64,000 bases of DNA from assembly GCA_041661865.1 (NCBI GenBank), contig JBAZTO010000011.1, positions 1 through 64,000 on the forward strand. Reading direction: 5' to 3'. Position 1 is the stretch's first letter; every line of letters begins with the position of its first letter. Under the pieces are notes generated by a model. That model did no database searches. It had not been told where the DNA came from and saw only the letters and a program-made list of their open reading frames with translations. Made by a program: the position numbers and the translations under genes. Positions 25,695-34,576 of this stretch are shown here, piece by piece. Origin of the DNA: JBAZTO01 sp041661865. Its GTDB lineage: Bacteria; Planctomycetota; Phycisphaerae; SM23-33.

Positions 25695-27374
25695 CTAACG
25701 GATCAGCCGCATCTTACCGACATTGGGCACCAGGGGCAAGCCCGGCAGCGCGGGCGGGCGGAACCCCGCCGGCCAATAGACGAAGAAGGCCTTGCCGATG
25801 AGGTTGTACCGCGGCACGGTCCCGAGCTTGTAAAGAGCGTCTTCCCTGTTGAAGTCCACGGAAGTGTGCCGCTGGTCGGGATGTTTCCACAGCGCCAGGG
25901 TCGGGGAGGCAGCCATCCAGGCCCGGCTGTCCAGGCTCATGGGACTGTTGTCGCCCAGGACGTAGAACTCGTCCAGGTCGTGGTTTTCGGGATGCTCCGC
26001 CAGCGTGATGGGATGTCCGGTGGTTCCCCAGCCTGCCGAGCCGCGTGTCACGCCCAGCCGGGCGGCGAAATCGCCCAGCGGCGTCGACAGGTCGCCCGCT
26101 CCGGCGGAGCTGGTGGGCATGAAGGTGTAATAGACATCCCGCATCAGCGACAGGTGGCAAATCTCGCTCTCGGCGCCCCAGGCCTGCACGCGGACTTCCG
26201 GCTGGGGCACCGGCCGGATGGAGGCCTCCTCCATACGCTGCTTGAGGGCCTTGGGCGTCATCGGATAGCCATCGGTCACGCGGAGTACCTCGCGCCCGTC
26301 CACCCACAGCCGCAGCGACAGGTCCACGTTGGCCATCGCCAACTGGTAGCATCGTCCCGCCTGGAAGGGGGGCAGCTTGACCGCGGCCAGTTCCTTCCAC
26401 GAATCCGGCGCCGAAGCGGTCGGCTGGTACATCAGCCGGGCGGCCCCGTCGGGGGCGATCTCGGCGCGGAAGCAGTTTTCAAAGCTCGACAGGATCATCG
26501 CCACGCCGGCCCCGTCGGAGCGAGGCTTGAAGGTGGCCGAGAGCTTCAGGTCCGTGCAGATGTCGCTGTTGCGGTTGACGAATTGCATCTCCCCGGGCTC
26601 GGGGTTGTAGCCGTATCGCGGCAGGAAGGTGTCGCCCGTCGGTCGCAGGACCAGCTCGCGGGCCTCGGGGCTGGCCTTGGCGGTAAAGGCCCGGCCTTGC
26701 TCGGAAAGCTCCCATCCGCCGGCGGGCTGGGCCTCCCACTGGGGGCAGTCGGCGCGGCGAAGGTAATCGCGGTCGATCTGGTAGTCGTTGTCAAAGACGG
26801 TCTGCCACATCGCCTCTTGGGCGGGCGCGGGCTTGCGGCGGATTTCCCGCGGGCCCGTGGGCGACTTGCTCACGAAGATATCCCCGTGGACGATCTCGAT
26901 GGTCTCGCCGGGCAGGCCGATGAGGCGCTTGATGTAGTTCTCGCGGTTGTTCTGCGGGTTGCGGAAGACCACGACATCCCACGGCGACGGCGGGCTGAAG
27001 CGGTAGAGGTATTTCATGACCAGCACGCGGTCGCCGCCGCTGAGGTACTGCGGGCCGGCGTCGGAGGGGCGGCGGCAGTTGGGGCAGCGGGCCCCGCTGA
27101 GTTGCGGCTCGGGGGCGTTCAGGATCCGCCGGACCGGGTTGGCCGATTCCTGCGTCGGGCGGGCCCCGCCGAAAGCGTACTCGTAGCCGCAGGCCGGGCA
27201 GGTCATTTGCAGGTGCTCGCCCATCAGGCGCGGGGCCATCGAGCCGGTGGGTATGACGAACGCCTCCACCATGAACGCGCGGAGCACGAACGCCAGGATG
27301 ATCGCCACCCAAACGCTCTCGACCGTGTCGCGAATCGACGCCAGATCGCCTTGGCTCTTATTTTCGCCCGCCAT
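25695..27374 (-). CDS. lepB: Signal peptidase I, enlarged, with zinc-ribbon insertion
   Basis: This enzyme cleaves signal peptides from exported proteins at the membrane. The protein has 559 residues against about 200-320 in most bacteria. One N-terminal membrane segment (about 18-38) is followed by the catalytic serine Ser45 in IPTGSMAP and the catalytic lysine Lys149 in YIKRLIGLPGE. A late box is FYVLGDNSPMSLDSR. Two insertions stand out. A CxxC..CxxC zinc-ribbon-like segment (Cys59, Cys62, Cys97, Cys100) lies between the serine and lysine boxes. A beta-rich region of about 250 residues lies before the GDN box. Similar enlargement is typical of planctomycete enzymes, from memory. Confidence 0.93.
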   Translation of the reverse strand: MAGENKSQGDLASIRDTVESVWVAIILAFVLRAFMVEAFVIPTGSMAPRLMGEHLQMTCPACGYEYAFGGARPTQESANPVRRILNAPEPQLSGARCPNCRRPSDAGPQYLSGGDRVLVMKYLYRFSPPSPWDVVVFRNPQNNRENYIKRLIGLPGETIEIVHGDIFVSKSPTGPREIRRKPAPAQEAMWQTVFDNDYQIDRDYLRRADCPQWEAQPAGGWELSEQGRAFTAKASPEARELVLRPTGDTFLPRYGYNPEPGEMQFVNRNSDICTDLKLSATFKPRSDGAGVAMILSSFENCFRAEIAPDGAARLMYQPTASAPDSWKELAAVKLPPFQAGRCYQLAMANVDLSLRLWVDGREVLRVTDGYPMTPKALKQRMEEASIRPVPQPEVRVQAWGAESEICHLSLMRDVYYTFMPTSSAGAGDLSTPLGDFAARLGVTRGSAGWGTTGHPITLAEHPENHDLDEFYVLGDNSPMSLDSRAWMAASPTLALWKHPDQRHTSVDFNREDALYKLGTVPRYNLIGKAFFVYWPAGFRPPALPGLPLVPNVGKMRLIR

Positions 27375-27457
27375 AAGCTGTTAGACGATAGCCGCCCGCA
27401 GCCGGTTCGCCAAGAGAATTTGAAGCAGGCCGAAAATCGTACCGGGCAAAAAGGTTA

Positions 27458-28147
27458 TCACATTGACCCGGAAGGCAATTGACGGCGTGAACGTATCCAG
27501 CGAAGGGTCATCTTCCAGAGGATTGCCGAATCCAGGGCAATCAGGGCGAAGGTCAGAAACATCTTCGAGATATCCCAGAACAACCCGTCGCTTTGGACGT
27601 GCTCCCAGCCATCCTGGGGCCCGAATACTCCCATCGCCTCCAGGTTCATGTATGCCAGGAAAAGCATGTAGGGGATGGGCGGGCCGAAGATCAGCCACAT
27701 GCCCACAAGCGTCACAAGCCGAGGCCTGCCGGACATCGCCTGTTGATAGGCTCTGCCCGCTGAATAGACCTGTCCCATCGGGTCGATGGATGCTTGCGCT
27801 GTGATAGGTCCGCAACACTTGGGGCAGAAATGTGCCAAGTGGGTGACTGGCTGAAGGCAATGAGGGCACAGGGGTGTAGCTCCTTCAAAATACTCATTCT
27901 CCTCGGCCCGTTCGCGGTCTCGCACGACTCGCCGAGCATTGACCAGGAGATCCTTTGCCCCACGCGCCGACAGACCCAGGGCGCAAAGTCGCCGGAGCAT
28001 TTCCTTCCACTGCATCCCAGACTCAACCAGAACTTGAGCCATGTGTGCGGCGGACTGATCGCAAGATGCATCCCACCCGGTGGCGCGGGCGATGCATCTG
28101 CTTAGTGCCTCTTCGGCCTGCTCAACTTGCAGAGGTGTCTGTTCCAT
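27458..28147 (-). CDS. Zinc-ribbon membrane protein of unknown function
   Basis: This 229-residue protein has a helical N-terminal half and a zinc-ribbon-like CPHC..CPKC pair at about 95-113. Two hydrophobic segments near the C-terminus (about 145-170 and 190-212) are followed by a basic tail. The ATG at 28147 has GGGTGA before it; a GTG nine bases upstream is also possible. It lies 83 bases from lepB on the same strand. No function can be assigned; a zinc ribbon plus two TM helices is common in small membrane adaptors. Confidence 0.72.
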   Translation of the reverse strand: MEQTPLQVEQAEEALSRCIARATGWDASCDQSAAHMAQVLVESGMQWKEMLRRLCALGLSARGAKDLLVNARRVVRDRERAEENEYFEGATPLCPHCLQPVTHLAHFCPKCCGPITAQASIDPMGQVYSAGRAYQQAMSGRPRLVTLVGMWLIFGPPIPYMLFLAYMNLEAMGVFGPQDGWEHVQSDGLFWDISKMFLTFALIALDSAILWKMTLRWIRSRRQLPSGSM

Positions 28148-28279
28148 CGATGTCACCCATTTGTGTATGACAGATGCCGGTCACTACTACTGCATCCTGC
28201 AACGCAATGCGAGAGTATTGCGATCAGAGCAATACAAGACGCTCGCTTAAATGCAACCGTCGTGGAATGTGTGTTATCC

Positions 28280-29629
28280 TTAATCTTGTCGCTTGGCCGA
28301 GAGGTAGTAGACCTCGACGTAGTCACCTTTCTCGCCCGGTTCGGTTAGCAGGTCGATGCCCAATTGTGTGATGATCCCCTCATAGCCCTTGCCGGCCGAT
28401 AGGTCCAATTCGTAGATATGCGTCTGGCCGTCAGGATTGATCTCGAAGGTCATTCCATCCGTCGGCGGTTTCTGGCCCAGTTTTCGCCACGTCAATCGGG
28501 CGGTCTTGCCTTTAGTGTGATAGGCGGCGCAGAGATAAAGCCTCGGGGCGTCGGTGGCACGATAGAATGTCTCCGGGCCGAGCATCGTTGGCACGGACGG
28601 GCCGTCGAGATTGACGTGCAGCATGCCTTTGATCGGCCAGCCGCTGTCGGTCGTCCCGTTGCCATACGACCAATGCTGACGATCCTGCTGGAAGCGATAG
28701 TCCGGCGTCGCCGCCGGCGGCCGATGGTCGTAGACGTATTGGCGAATCTGGTCCAGCTTGCCCAGGATCAGCGTGTAGCGGTATTCGTAGACGATGTTGG
28801 CATCGAGTATTTCCTGGCGGGTGGGGGAGATGTAGCCGGTGGGCTCGTCCAGCGGCCCGCCGTCGTGGACCTTGCCGTGGAAGCCGCCCAGGAAATGGAA
28901 CACGCCCTCGTGGAAGACGCCCAAACCGCGGTCCTGGTCGTCCACCAGGGCGGCCCAGTTCTCGGTCGCCTTCCAGTTGGCCCATCGCGGCGACGAGCCT
29001 TCGACCTGACGCAACGGCGCGTTGGTGAATGGCGCGTTCCCATCGTAGGTCATCAGCCGGTAAAGCTTGCCGATGGTGTAAACGGCGGGCAGTTCCTGGT
29101 CGTGGGCGGGATACTGCGTCTTGTCCGACCGGTCGTTGGTAAGGCGGCAGCGGACATGGGCCGTCGGGCCGTTCAGCGTGATCCACGTCTCGAACGTACA
29201 CTCTCCGGGCACGTTGTCCAGGGCCCATTGCATGGGAATGCTCTTGATGTACAACGTTTTGCCGTCGTTGGACGATTTCAGCACCTTCGCCGGGTTGCCG
29301 TAGACGTCGCCCGTGCCGATGGGGTTCCAGCACCAGGGTTTCCAGCCGCCGTGCGCCCCGCCGAATGGCGTCGGGCCGCAATAATACGACTGTTGAATCT
29401 GCCGTCCCCAGTCACGGGAGTTGATGATGTTATTACCGTCGCGCGGGTCAGCCACGTAGGTAATGGCCCCGCCGAGGTTGAGGTCGATCCCGATCCGGAG
29501 GGTCTCATTCTGGAGGAAGCTCATCTTCTCCGGTGGCCTGTTGTGCATGGGGTTAGCCTCCGAACGGGTAGACGGGAACGTCTGGGCCAGAACGATCGCG
29601 ACAAGAATAACCATCATCCTTGCGTTCAT
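28280..29629 (-). CDS. Secreted protein of unknown function, carbohydrate-enzyme-like
   Basis: This 449-residue protein has a signal peptide (MNARMMVILVAIVLAQTFPSTRSEA). AGAGGG lies before the ATG at 29629. The body is rich in Trp, Tyr, Gly and Asp (RIGIDLNLGGAITYVAD, GGAHGGWKPWCWNPIGTGDVYGNP), as in secreted beta-sandwich or glycan-active proteins of Planctomycetes. I recognise no catalytic motif. Upstream lies only a PEP-CTERM gene remnant. It may bind or process polysaccharide, which is inference from composition. Confidence 0.75.
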   Translation of the reverse strand: MNARMMVILVAIVLAQTFPSTRSEANPMHNRPPEKMSFLQNETLRIGIDLNLGGAITYVADPRDGNNIINSRDWGRQIQQSYYCGPTPFGGAHGGWKPWCWNPIGTGDVYGNPAKVLKSSNDGKTLYIKSIPMQWALDNVPGECTFETWITLNGPTAHVRCRLTNDRSDKTQYPAHDQELPAVYTIGKLYRLMTYDGNAPFTNAPLRQVEGSSPRWANWKATENWAALVDDQDRGLGVFHEGVFHFLGGFHGKVHDGGPLDEPTGYISPTRQEILDANIVYEYRYTLILGKLDQIRQYVYDHRPPAATPDYRFQQDRQHWSYGNGTTDSGWPIKGMLHVNLDGPSVPTMLGPETFYRATDAPRLYLCAAYHTKGKTARLTWRKLGQKPPTDGMTFEINPDGQTHIYELDLSAGKGYEGIITQLGIDLLTEPGEKGDYVEVYYLSAKRQD

Positions 29630-29677
29630 GTGATCCCTCTCTTTGGTCTTGCTCCAATTCGTGCAACGTGCCACTGG

Positions 29678-29794
29678 CTACTTCCGCCGCCGCAGGATCG
29701 CCATGCCGCCGATGGCCGGCAAGGACAGCGTACCGGGTTCGGGGATATCAACGATGCGGAAACCGTAGGAACCGTACTCATCCGGGATTTCCCA
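29678..29794 (-). pseudogene. 3' remnant of a PEP-CTERM protein gene
   Basis: The minus strand encodes a 37-residue tail running from GSYGFRIVDIPEP through LSLPAIGGMAILRRRK to a TAG stop. This is a PEP-CTERM sorting signal: a Pro-Glu-Pro motif, a hydrophobic stretch and an Arg/Lys cluster. The YGFRIVDIPEP lead-in resembles secreted SUMF1-type proteins. An in-frame TGA directly upstream (29795-29797) and no start codon show that the rest of the gene is gone. It implies an exosortase elsewhere in the genome. Confidence 0.72.
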
Positions 29795-29989
29795 TCATGG
29801 ACTCACGCCCGTGACCGTCGTGAGTATTTCTAGTGACTGTATCAGGGTTCCGGAGATTGACAAGCTGTTTCCCGGCTCCTACAAGCGGGCCATTGCCGGG
29901 TGCTTCTACGCGCAGCGAAGAAGCAGGGTGCCGCCTGCCTGCCGCAGAAAGTTGTGGCGTGTGCAGAGACCACGCTCAACCCCGCGGCT

Positions 29990-30220
29990 TCAAGGACAGC
30001 GTCGGCCGCGGAGGGCCAGGAACATGGGGATTTCCCGCCGCGCGCGGTCCTGTTCGGCCGCGCGCGGGCCCGGCTCGCTGACGCGATGGCTGGCCCACTC
30101 CTCCAGGGCGTCGACCAGCAGGTGCGCCTCGGCGAAGGCCTTGATGTAGGTCTGGATCGGCCGGTGCCACGTGAGGGTCGTCACCGCCGCCTTGCCGTGG
30201 GCGGCTTGGCCCGGATTCAT
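29990..30220 (-). pseudogene. 3' remnant of a SAM-dependent methyltransferase gene
   Basis: The minus-strand frame reads WHRPIQTYIKAFAEAHLLVD, then ALEEW, then RREIPMFLALRGRR before the stop. This matches the usual ending of small class I methyltransferases, (H)RP-x-x-x-Y-x-x-A-(L/F).. then I-P-x-F-L-x-x-R. The SAM-binding half is absent, so this is a 5'-truncated fragment. The assignment rests on a family-typical tail only. Confidence 0.55.
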
Positions 30221-30280
30221 CACAATGGCCTGGTGCGCGGGCGGGATCGTCCTGGAAGAAACCTGTCTCAGACGGCCGCG

Positions 30281-30535
30281 ACAACGGTACGCCGCAATCT
30301 GGAATACCTCCAGACAAACCGGCACCGGATGCCGTATGACCGATATCGTCGGCTGAGGCTACCGATTGGAACCGGCGTAGTGGAGGGTTCATGCAAATTC
30401 ATCGTCCAGTCGCGGTTCAAGAAGCCCGGTACTCGATGGTCCCAGCCGGGCCTGCGCCAGATGCTCAACCTGAAACTGGCACGCATCAATAACTACTGGG
30501 AGACGCTATGGCCCCATCTGCGCCGGACAGGATGA
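30281..30535 (+). pseudogene. 3' remnant of an ISKra4-type transposase
   Basis: The last 84 residues of an open frame read RNLEYLQTNRHRMPYDRYRR, then LPIGTGVVEGSCK and GTRWSQPGLRQMLNLKLARI. The PIG(S/T)GVVEG(A/S)C and G.RW...G...ML.L signatures are typical of the C-terminal part of ISKra4-family transposases. The upstream part of the frame is unrelated (it is antisense to the methyltransferase remnant). Only the 3' end of the insertion sequence is left. Confidence 0.72.
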
Positions 30536-30589
30536 TCCCGGAAACCGAAATGCACCCGGATCCAGGCCTGCGGGCGGCCCCCTGGTTAT

Positions 30590-31981
30590 CTACTCAACAA
30601 GATTCTCGGATGGATCCTTAGTCCAGAGGTATCGCCGCGTCTGGGACACGACGACGCCGCTGAGGGCGATGAGCGAGATGAGATTCGGCACGGCCATGCA
30701 TGCGTTGGAAAAGTCCGCGAAGTCCCAGACGCTCTTGACTTTCGCGACCGAGCCGACCATGACGGCTGCCACCCACAGCCAGCGGTAGTAGCGAATGGCC
30801 GGGGTGCCCAGGAGATACTCCACCGCCTTCTCCCCGTAGTAGCCCCAGCCCAGGATGGTCGAAAAGACAAACGTCAGCAGGCCCACCATCAGCACGGGTG
30901 CCCCGATGACAGGAAAGGCCTGGAAGGTCGCCTTGGTCAGTGCGACCCCTTGCAGGCCATGAGTCCATTGGCCGCCATTGACCAGGACGATGCCGGTAAG
31001 GGCGCAGATCACGACGGTGTCCCAGAACGTGCCGGTGGAGGAAACCAGCGCCTGACGCACGGGGTTGCGGGTCTGGGCGGCGGCAGCCACGATGGGGGCG
31101 CTGCCCAGGCCCGACTCGTTGGAGAACAGGCCTCGCGCCACGCCGTAGCGAATGGCTTCCTTCATGCCGGCCCCGATGAACCCACCGGCGGCCGCATGGC
31201 CGGTGAAGGCGCTTTTGAAGATCAGGGCAATGGCATCGGGAATCGTTTCGTATTTCATTACCAGCAGGATAATGCAACCGATGACGTAGAAGACGGCCAT
31301 GAAGGGCACCAGGCCTTCGCAAACGCGGGCGATCCAGCGGATGCCGCCCAGAATTACCATCGCGGTGGCCACCGTGATGATAATCCCGGAGAGCCATTTG
31401 ATGGCCGGGACGCCGAGGATCATCCCGCCCAGGGCGTGACCCGGCGGCAGCGCCACGGTCTCGTGGATCAGGGTGGTGATGGAGTTGGCCTGCACCATGT
31501 TGCCGATGCCGAAGGCCGCGATGGCCGTCATGACGGCAAAAATGATTCCCAGCCAGCGGCACTTCATGCCTCGTTCGAGCACATACATCGGCCCGCCAGC
31601 CATCTGCCCGCTGGGCGTGGTGATGCGATAATGCACGGCCAGCAGGGCCTCGGAATACTTGGTCGCAATGCCGAAGACCCCCGTCAGCCACATCCACAGG
31701 ACCGCGCCGGGTCCGCCCATGGAGATCGCCGTGGCCACCCCGACAATATTGCCCGCGCCGACAGTGGCCGCCATCGCCGTCATCAGCGCGCCGAACTGGC
31801 TGATGTCGCCGGCGCCTTCGCTCTTGGTCCCGAAGGATATCTTGATCCCCCGTCCCAGGTACCGCTGAATGAACCGCAGGCGGATGGTCAGAAACACGTG
31901 CGTGCCGCACAGCAGCACCAGCATCACAGGCCCCCATGCGAAATCGCTCGCAGCCGCAATCCATTTGTCCAGACAATCCAT
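30590..31981 (-). CDS. Alanine/glycine:cation symporter (AGCS family)
   Basis: This 463-residue inner-membrane transporter imports alanine or glycine with Na+. Family motifs include GTKSEGAGDISQFGALMTAM, AATVGAGNIVGVATAI and GGPGAVLWMWLTGVFG. The signature GLFSNESGLGSAPI is also present. About eleven hydrophobic segments can be counted. The ATG is preceded by GCGAGGAACG. It stands alone, with gene remnants downstream and the tRNA region upstream. Confidence 0.95.
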   Translation of the reverse strand: MDCLDKWIAAASDFAWGPVMLVLLCGTHVFLTIRLRFIQRYLGRGIKISFGTKSEGAGDISQFGALMTAMAATVGAGNIVGVATAISMGGPGAVLWMWLTGVFGIATKYSEALLAVHYRITTPSGQMAGGPMYVLERGMKCRWLGIIFAVMTAIAAFGIGNMVQANSITTLIHETVALPPGHALGGMILGVPAIKWLSGIIITVATAMVILGGIRWIARVCEGLVPFMAVFYVIGCIILLVMKYETIPDAIALIFKSAFTGHAAAGGFIGAGMKEAIRYGVARGLFSNESGLGSAPIVAAAAQTRNPVRQALVSSTGTFWDTVVICALTGIVLVNGGQWTHGLQGVALTKATFQAFPVIGAPVLMVGLLTFVFSTILGWGYYGEKAVEYLLGTPAIRYYRWLWVAAVMVGSVAKVKSVWDFADFSNACMAVPNLISLIALSGVVVSQTRRYLWTKDPSENLVE

Positions 31982-32190
31982 TGTCGTTCCTCGCTAGGGC
32001 GGCAGGGGCACAGGGTGCCGCGCGTGGGTGCTGTGCGTCCATGCCTCAGTTGACCTGTGCCGGATTATCGCCGCGAGGCCGGCCCAGTACAAGACGATCA
32101 ATACGAATTGAAGAGCGGGCCAGACGCAGTCAGTGGACAGGGACACCTGAATCGAGACGAGGCGCGGATTTTGGCTGGCACGGATTTGGC

Positions 32191-32218
32191 TTGCCACCGG
32201 CCGCTCTGGCCTTATAAT
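32191..32218 (+). promoter_or_regulatory. Sigma-70 promoter of tRNA-Pro
   Basis: TTGCCA and a perfect TATAAT are spaced by 16 bases, ending about 18 bases before the first base of the tRNA. This is the clearest sigma-70 promoter in the window. Confidence 0.7.
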
Positions 32219-32236
32219 GACCAGCCTGTTGTACAC

Positions 32237-32312
32237 CGGGGCGTGGCGCAGCTTGGTTTAGCGTGCTTGACTGGGGGTCAAGAGGTCGAGAGTTCAAATC
32301 TCTCCGCCCCGA
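32237..32312 (+). tRNA. tRNA-Pro (anticodon GGG)
   Basis: This is a 76-base cloverleaf. The acceptor stem is CGGGGCG/CGCCCCG with discriminator A. The anticodon stem is CTTGA/TCAAG with loop CTGGGGG, giving anticodon GGG. The T-arm is GAGAG-TTCAAAT-CTCTC. CCA is not encoded. A strong promoter precedes it and a terminator follows. Confidence 0.95.
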
Positions 32313-32320
32313 GTGACATA

Positions 32321-32359
32321 AGAGCCGTGACCCGAAAAGGTTACGGCTCTTTGTGTTTT
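32321..32359 (+). terminator. Intrinsic terminator after tRNA-Pro
   Basis: AGAGCCGTGACC pairs with GGTTACGGCTCT (one G-T pair) around a CGAAAA loop, followed by TTGTGTTTT. It lies 8 bases after the tRNA. Confidence 0.88.
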
Positions 32360-32522
32360 CGTTGCTTTGTACCAGGCAGCCTGCTGACTTTGGGAATCGC
32401 CCCGCTTGGGCGGGTGGAAACCCCCTGCCAGGAAGGGCATGAGAACATAACTGGCCCAAGGCGCGGAAGAGCCAACAAGTTCTGGCAGTTGCGAGCCCCT
32501 GCGATTATATTCACACACCAGC

Positions 32523-32595
<73 letters not shown>

Positions 32596-32997
32596 TCGCC
32601 GCACCGTCTGATCGTCGATCAGCAGGCTTGGCGGTGATGATCTTCGGCTCAATGCCCTGATCGGACATCCTGGCAGCGTTGAACCGTTGCAACTCCAGGA
32701 CCATTGGGTCACCTAACGTTCTCATGACGTCGCCCCTACCACACCCGAACCAGTGCGACGACGAGCATCGCGAGGCCGACGGCAGCTCCCACGAGGTGTT
32801 CAACATCGGCCTCAACTGCTGAATTTGTTTGGCATCCATGCCATAGCTCCTTTATCCACAAGGCCTCCCCTAAGGAGCCATTGGATGGCTGGATGATTCT
32901 TCTTGAGCTAAAGTCTCGTTGTAGTGGTAGTATTCCGTCAGTTTTGAGACTGCGGGTTGGGTGTCTGCCCGCAGAATCAGCCTCAAATGGAGAGAAT
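32596..32997. other. Gene-free stretch with a possible truncated gene start
   Basis: No complete gene is visible. On the minus strand AAAGGAG precedes an ATG at 32839 that begins MDAKQIQQLRPML. This resembles the N-termini of some DDE transposases but loses any resemblance after about 14 codons. It may be a 5' gene remnant. The rest of this stretch shows nothing. Confidence 0.35.
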
Positions 32998-34392
32998 GTG
33001 CCGCGAAAACCGAACATTGTTTTGATTCTCGCCGACGACCTGGGCTTTGGCGATCTCAGCGCCCTCAACGGCGGGCTGTCGAGCACGCCGGCCATCGACG
33101 GCCTGATGAAAGACGGCGTGACGCTGAGCCAGCATTACGCAGCCTCGCCGGTGTGCAACCCCTCGCGGGCGGCCTTGTTGACGGGGCGATATCCGCACCG
33201 GACCGGCTCGATCGACACGCTGGAGTGGCGCGGCCTGGATCGCCTGGCCCTGCGCGAGAAGACCCTGGCGGACCTGCTGCGCCCAGCCGGCTATGCGACG
33301 GGCCTGGTGGGCAAGTGGCACCTGGGCGCCTTCGACCCGCGCTACAGCCCGACGCGGCGCGGCTTTGACGAGGCGGTGTGCTTCCGCGGCGGGATGCACG
33401 ATTACTATCACTGGCGGCTGGAGCGCAACGACGCGGTGATGCGGGCCGACGGGCGCTATCTGACCGATGTCTGGACGCAGGAGGCCTGCGACTTCATCCA
33501 GCGCCACGCCAGCGAGCCGTTCTTCCTGCACCTGACCTACAACGCCCCGCACAATCCGTTCCAGGTGCCCGAGGACGAGGCCAAGCCGTTCCGCGACAAG
33601 GGGCAGTTCACCTGGGCCGTCAGCACGCTGTACGGAATGGTGCACCGGATGGACAGCGGCATCGCGCGCGTGCTGGGGCTGCTGGACCGCCTGGGCCTGC
33701 GCGACGACACCATTGTGATTTTCGCCAGCGATAACGGGCCGCAATTCGGCGGCGCGGGCGAGATGTGCACCACGCGGTTCAATTGCCAGTACCGCGGGGC
33801 CAAGGCCAGCGTCTACGAGGGCGGCGTTCGCGTGCCGGCCGTGGTTCGCTGGGGCGGCGGGGGACTGGCCGGCGGGCGGCAGGTGGACGAGATGGTCCAC
33901 TTCTGCGACTGGCTGCCGACGATCCTTGCGATGGCCGGCGTGGAGGCGCCCGCGGGCGGCCTGCCGCTGGACGGCGGCAACGTCCTGCCGGCCCTGCGCG
34001 GCGAGAAGGGCAAGACCCAGACGCGCCGCTGCTGGCAGTGGAACCGCTACACGCCGGTGATCAGCAGCAACGCCGCCATCCGCGACGGCGACTGGAAACT
34101 CATTCGCCCAGCCATTCGGGCGGCACATCTCGTGCCCGATATCGAGTGGCTCGGGGTGTGCATGTACAACTACGAGTACTTCCTGGAGCACGGCCTGGTC
34201 AGGGATCCCGAGCCGGCGCGGGAGATCCCCCCGGCCCCGCCGGCGGAGTTGTACAACCTGGCCGCCGACCCGCTGGAGCAGACCAACGTGGCTGACCAGT
34301 ATCCCGATATCAGCCACCGGCTCTCGCTGGAGTTGGAAAGCTGGTTCGAGTCGGTCGAGAGAGACCGCCGGTCCATCGACGACATGTGGTAA
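32998..34392 (+). CDS. Sulfatase, Cys-type (arylsulfatase family)
   Basis: This 464-residue enzyme hydrolyses sulfate esters. Metal-site residues lie in NIVLILADDLGFGD. The formylglycine signature C-x-P-S-R is Cys53-Asn-Pro-Ser-Arg57, followed by ALLTGRYPHRTG. VGKWHLG and IFASDNGPQ are typical downstream motifs. The Cys53 needs oxidation by a sulfatase-maturing enzyme not found here. The GTG at 32998 follows GGAGAG; the frame extends upstream but without a credible signal peptide, so export is unclear. Planctomycetes often carry many such genes for sulfated polysaccharide use. Confidence 0.93.
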   Translation: MPRKPNIVLILADDLGFGDLSALNGGLSSTPAIDGLMKDGVTLSQHYAASPVCNPSRAALLTGRYPHRTGSIDTLEWRGLDRLALREKTLADLLRPAGYATGLVGKWHLGAFDPRYSPTRRGFDEAVCFRGGMHDYYHWRLERNDAVMRADGRYLTDVWTQEACDFIQRHASEPFFLHLTYNAPHNPFQVPEDEAKPFRDKGQFTWAVSTLYGMVHRMDSGIARVLGLLDRLGLRDDTIVIFASDNGPQFGGAGEMCTTRFNCQYRGAKASVYEGGVRVPAVVRWGGGGLAGGRQVDEMVHFCDWLPTILAMAGVEAPAGGLPLDGGNVLPALRGEKGKTQTRRCWQWNRYTPVISSNAAIRDGDWKLIRPAIRAAHLVPDIEWLGVCMYNYEYFLEHGLVRDPEPAREIPPAPPAELYNLAADPLEQTNVADQYPDISHRLSLELESWFESVERDRRSIDDMW

Positions 34393-34401
34393 GTTTTCAC
34401 G

Positions 34402-34456
34402 GGTACCACAGGCGTCTGGCCTGTGCCCACGGTACCACAGGCGTCTCGCCTGTGAG
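34402..34456. repeat. Two REP-like palindromes in tandem
   Basis: Two GGTACCACAGGCGTCT(C/G)GCC units lie head to tail just after the sulfatase gene. The first carries a C-to-G change in the centre. Confidence 0.88.
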
Positions 34457-34501
34457 TTCGCCTAACGTCGGGAGCAGGATACTTGTGGGCAAGGAAGGCT
34501 A

Positions 34502-34529
34502 ACACGGCTGCAAACACCGCAGCCGTGGC
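34502..34529. repeat. Copy of the second palindromic family (GGCTGC..GCAGCC)
   Basis: CACGGCTGCAAACACCGCAG, then CCGTGGCA, matches the units at 21030-21103. The arms CACGGCTGC and GCAGCCGTG pair perfectly. Confidence 0.75.
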
Positions 34530-34576
34530 ATCGGGCCTGTGAGATTGCCCAAGCCGGCGCCATGCCGGGCGCCGGG

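Larger units (their letters stand above)
29795..30589. other. Gene-remnant zone
   Basis: Between the PEP-CTERM remnant and the symporter gene there is no intact gene. It contains two recognisable fragments, a methyltransferase tail and an ISKra4-type transposase tail, listed separately. The long open frames that cross it are not continuous homologues of anything. Confidence 0.6.

Noticed and set aside
29900..30535. A 211-residue complete gene
   Set aside because: Only the last 84 residues match a transposase. The first part is antisense to a methyltransferase remnant, so the frame is a chance fusion.
30618..32042. Ala-rich start (MDAQHPRAAPCAPAALAR) before the alanine symporter, considered as an Ala leader peptide
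   Set aside because: The frame does not stop but runs out of phase through the whole symporter gene, has only a poorly spaced ribosome-binding site, and no terminator/antiterminator pair is present. High Ala is expected from GC-rich DNA.
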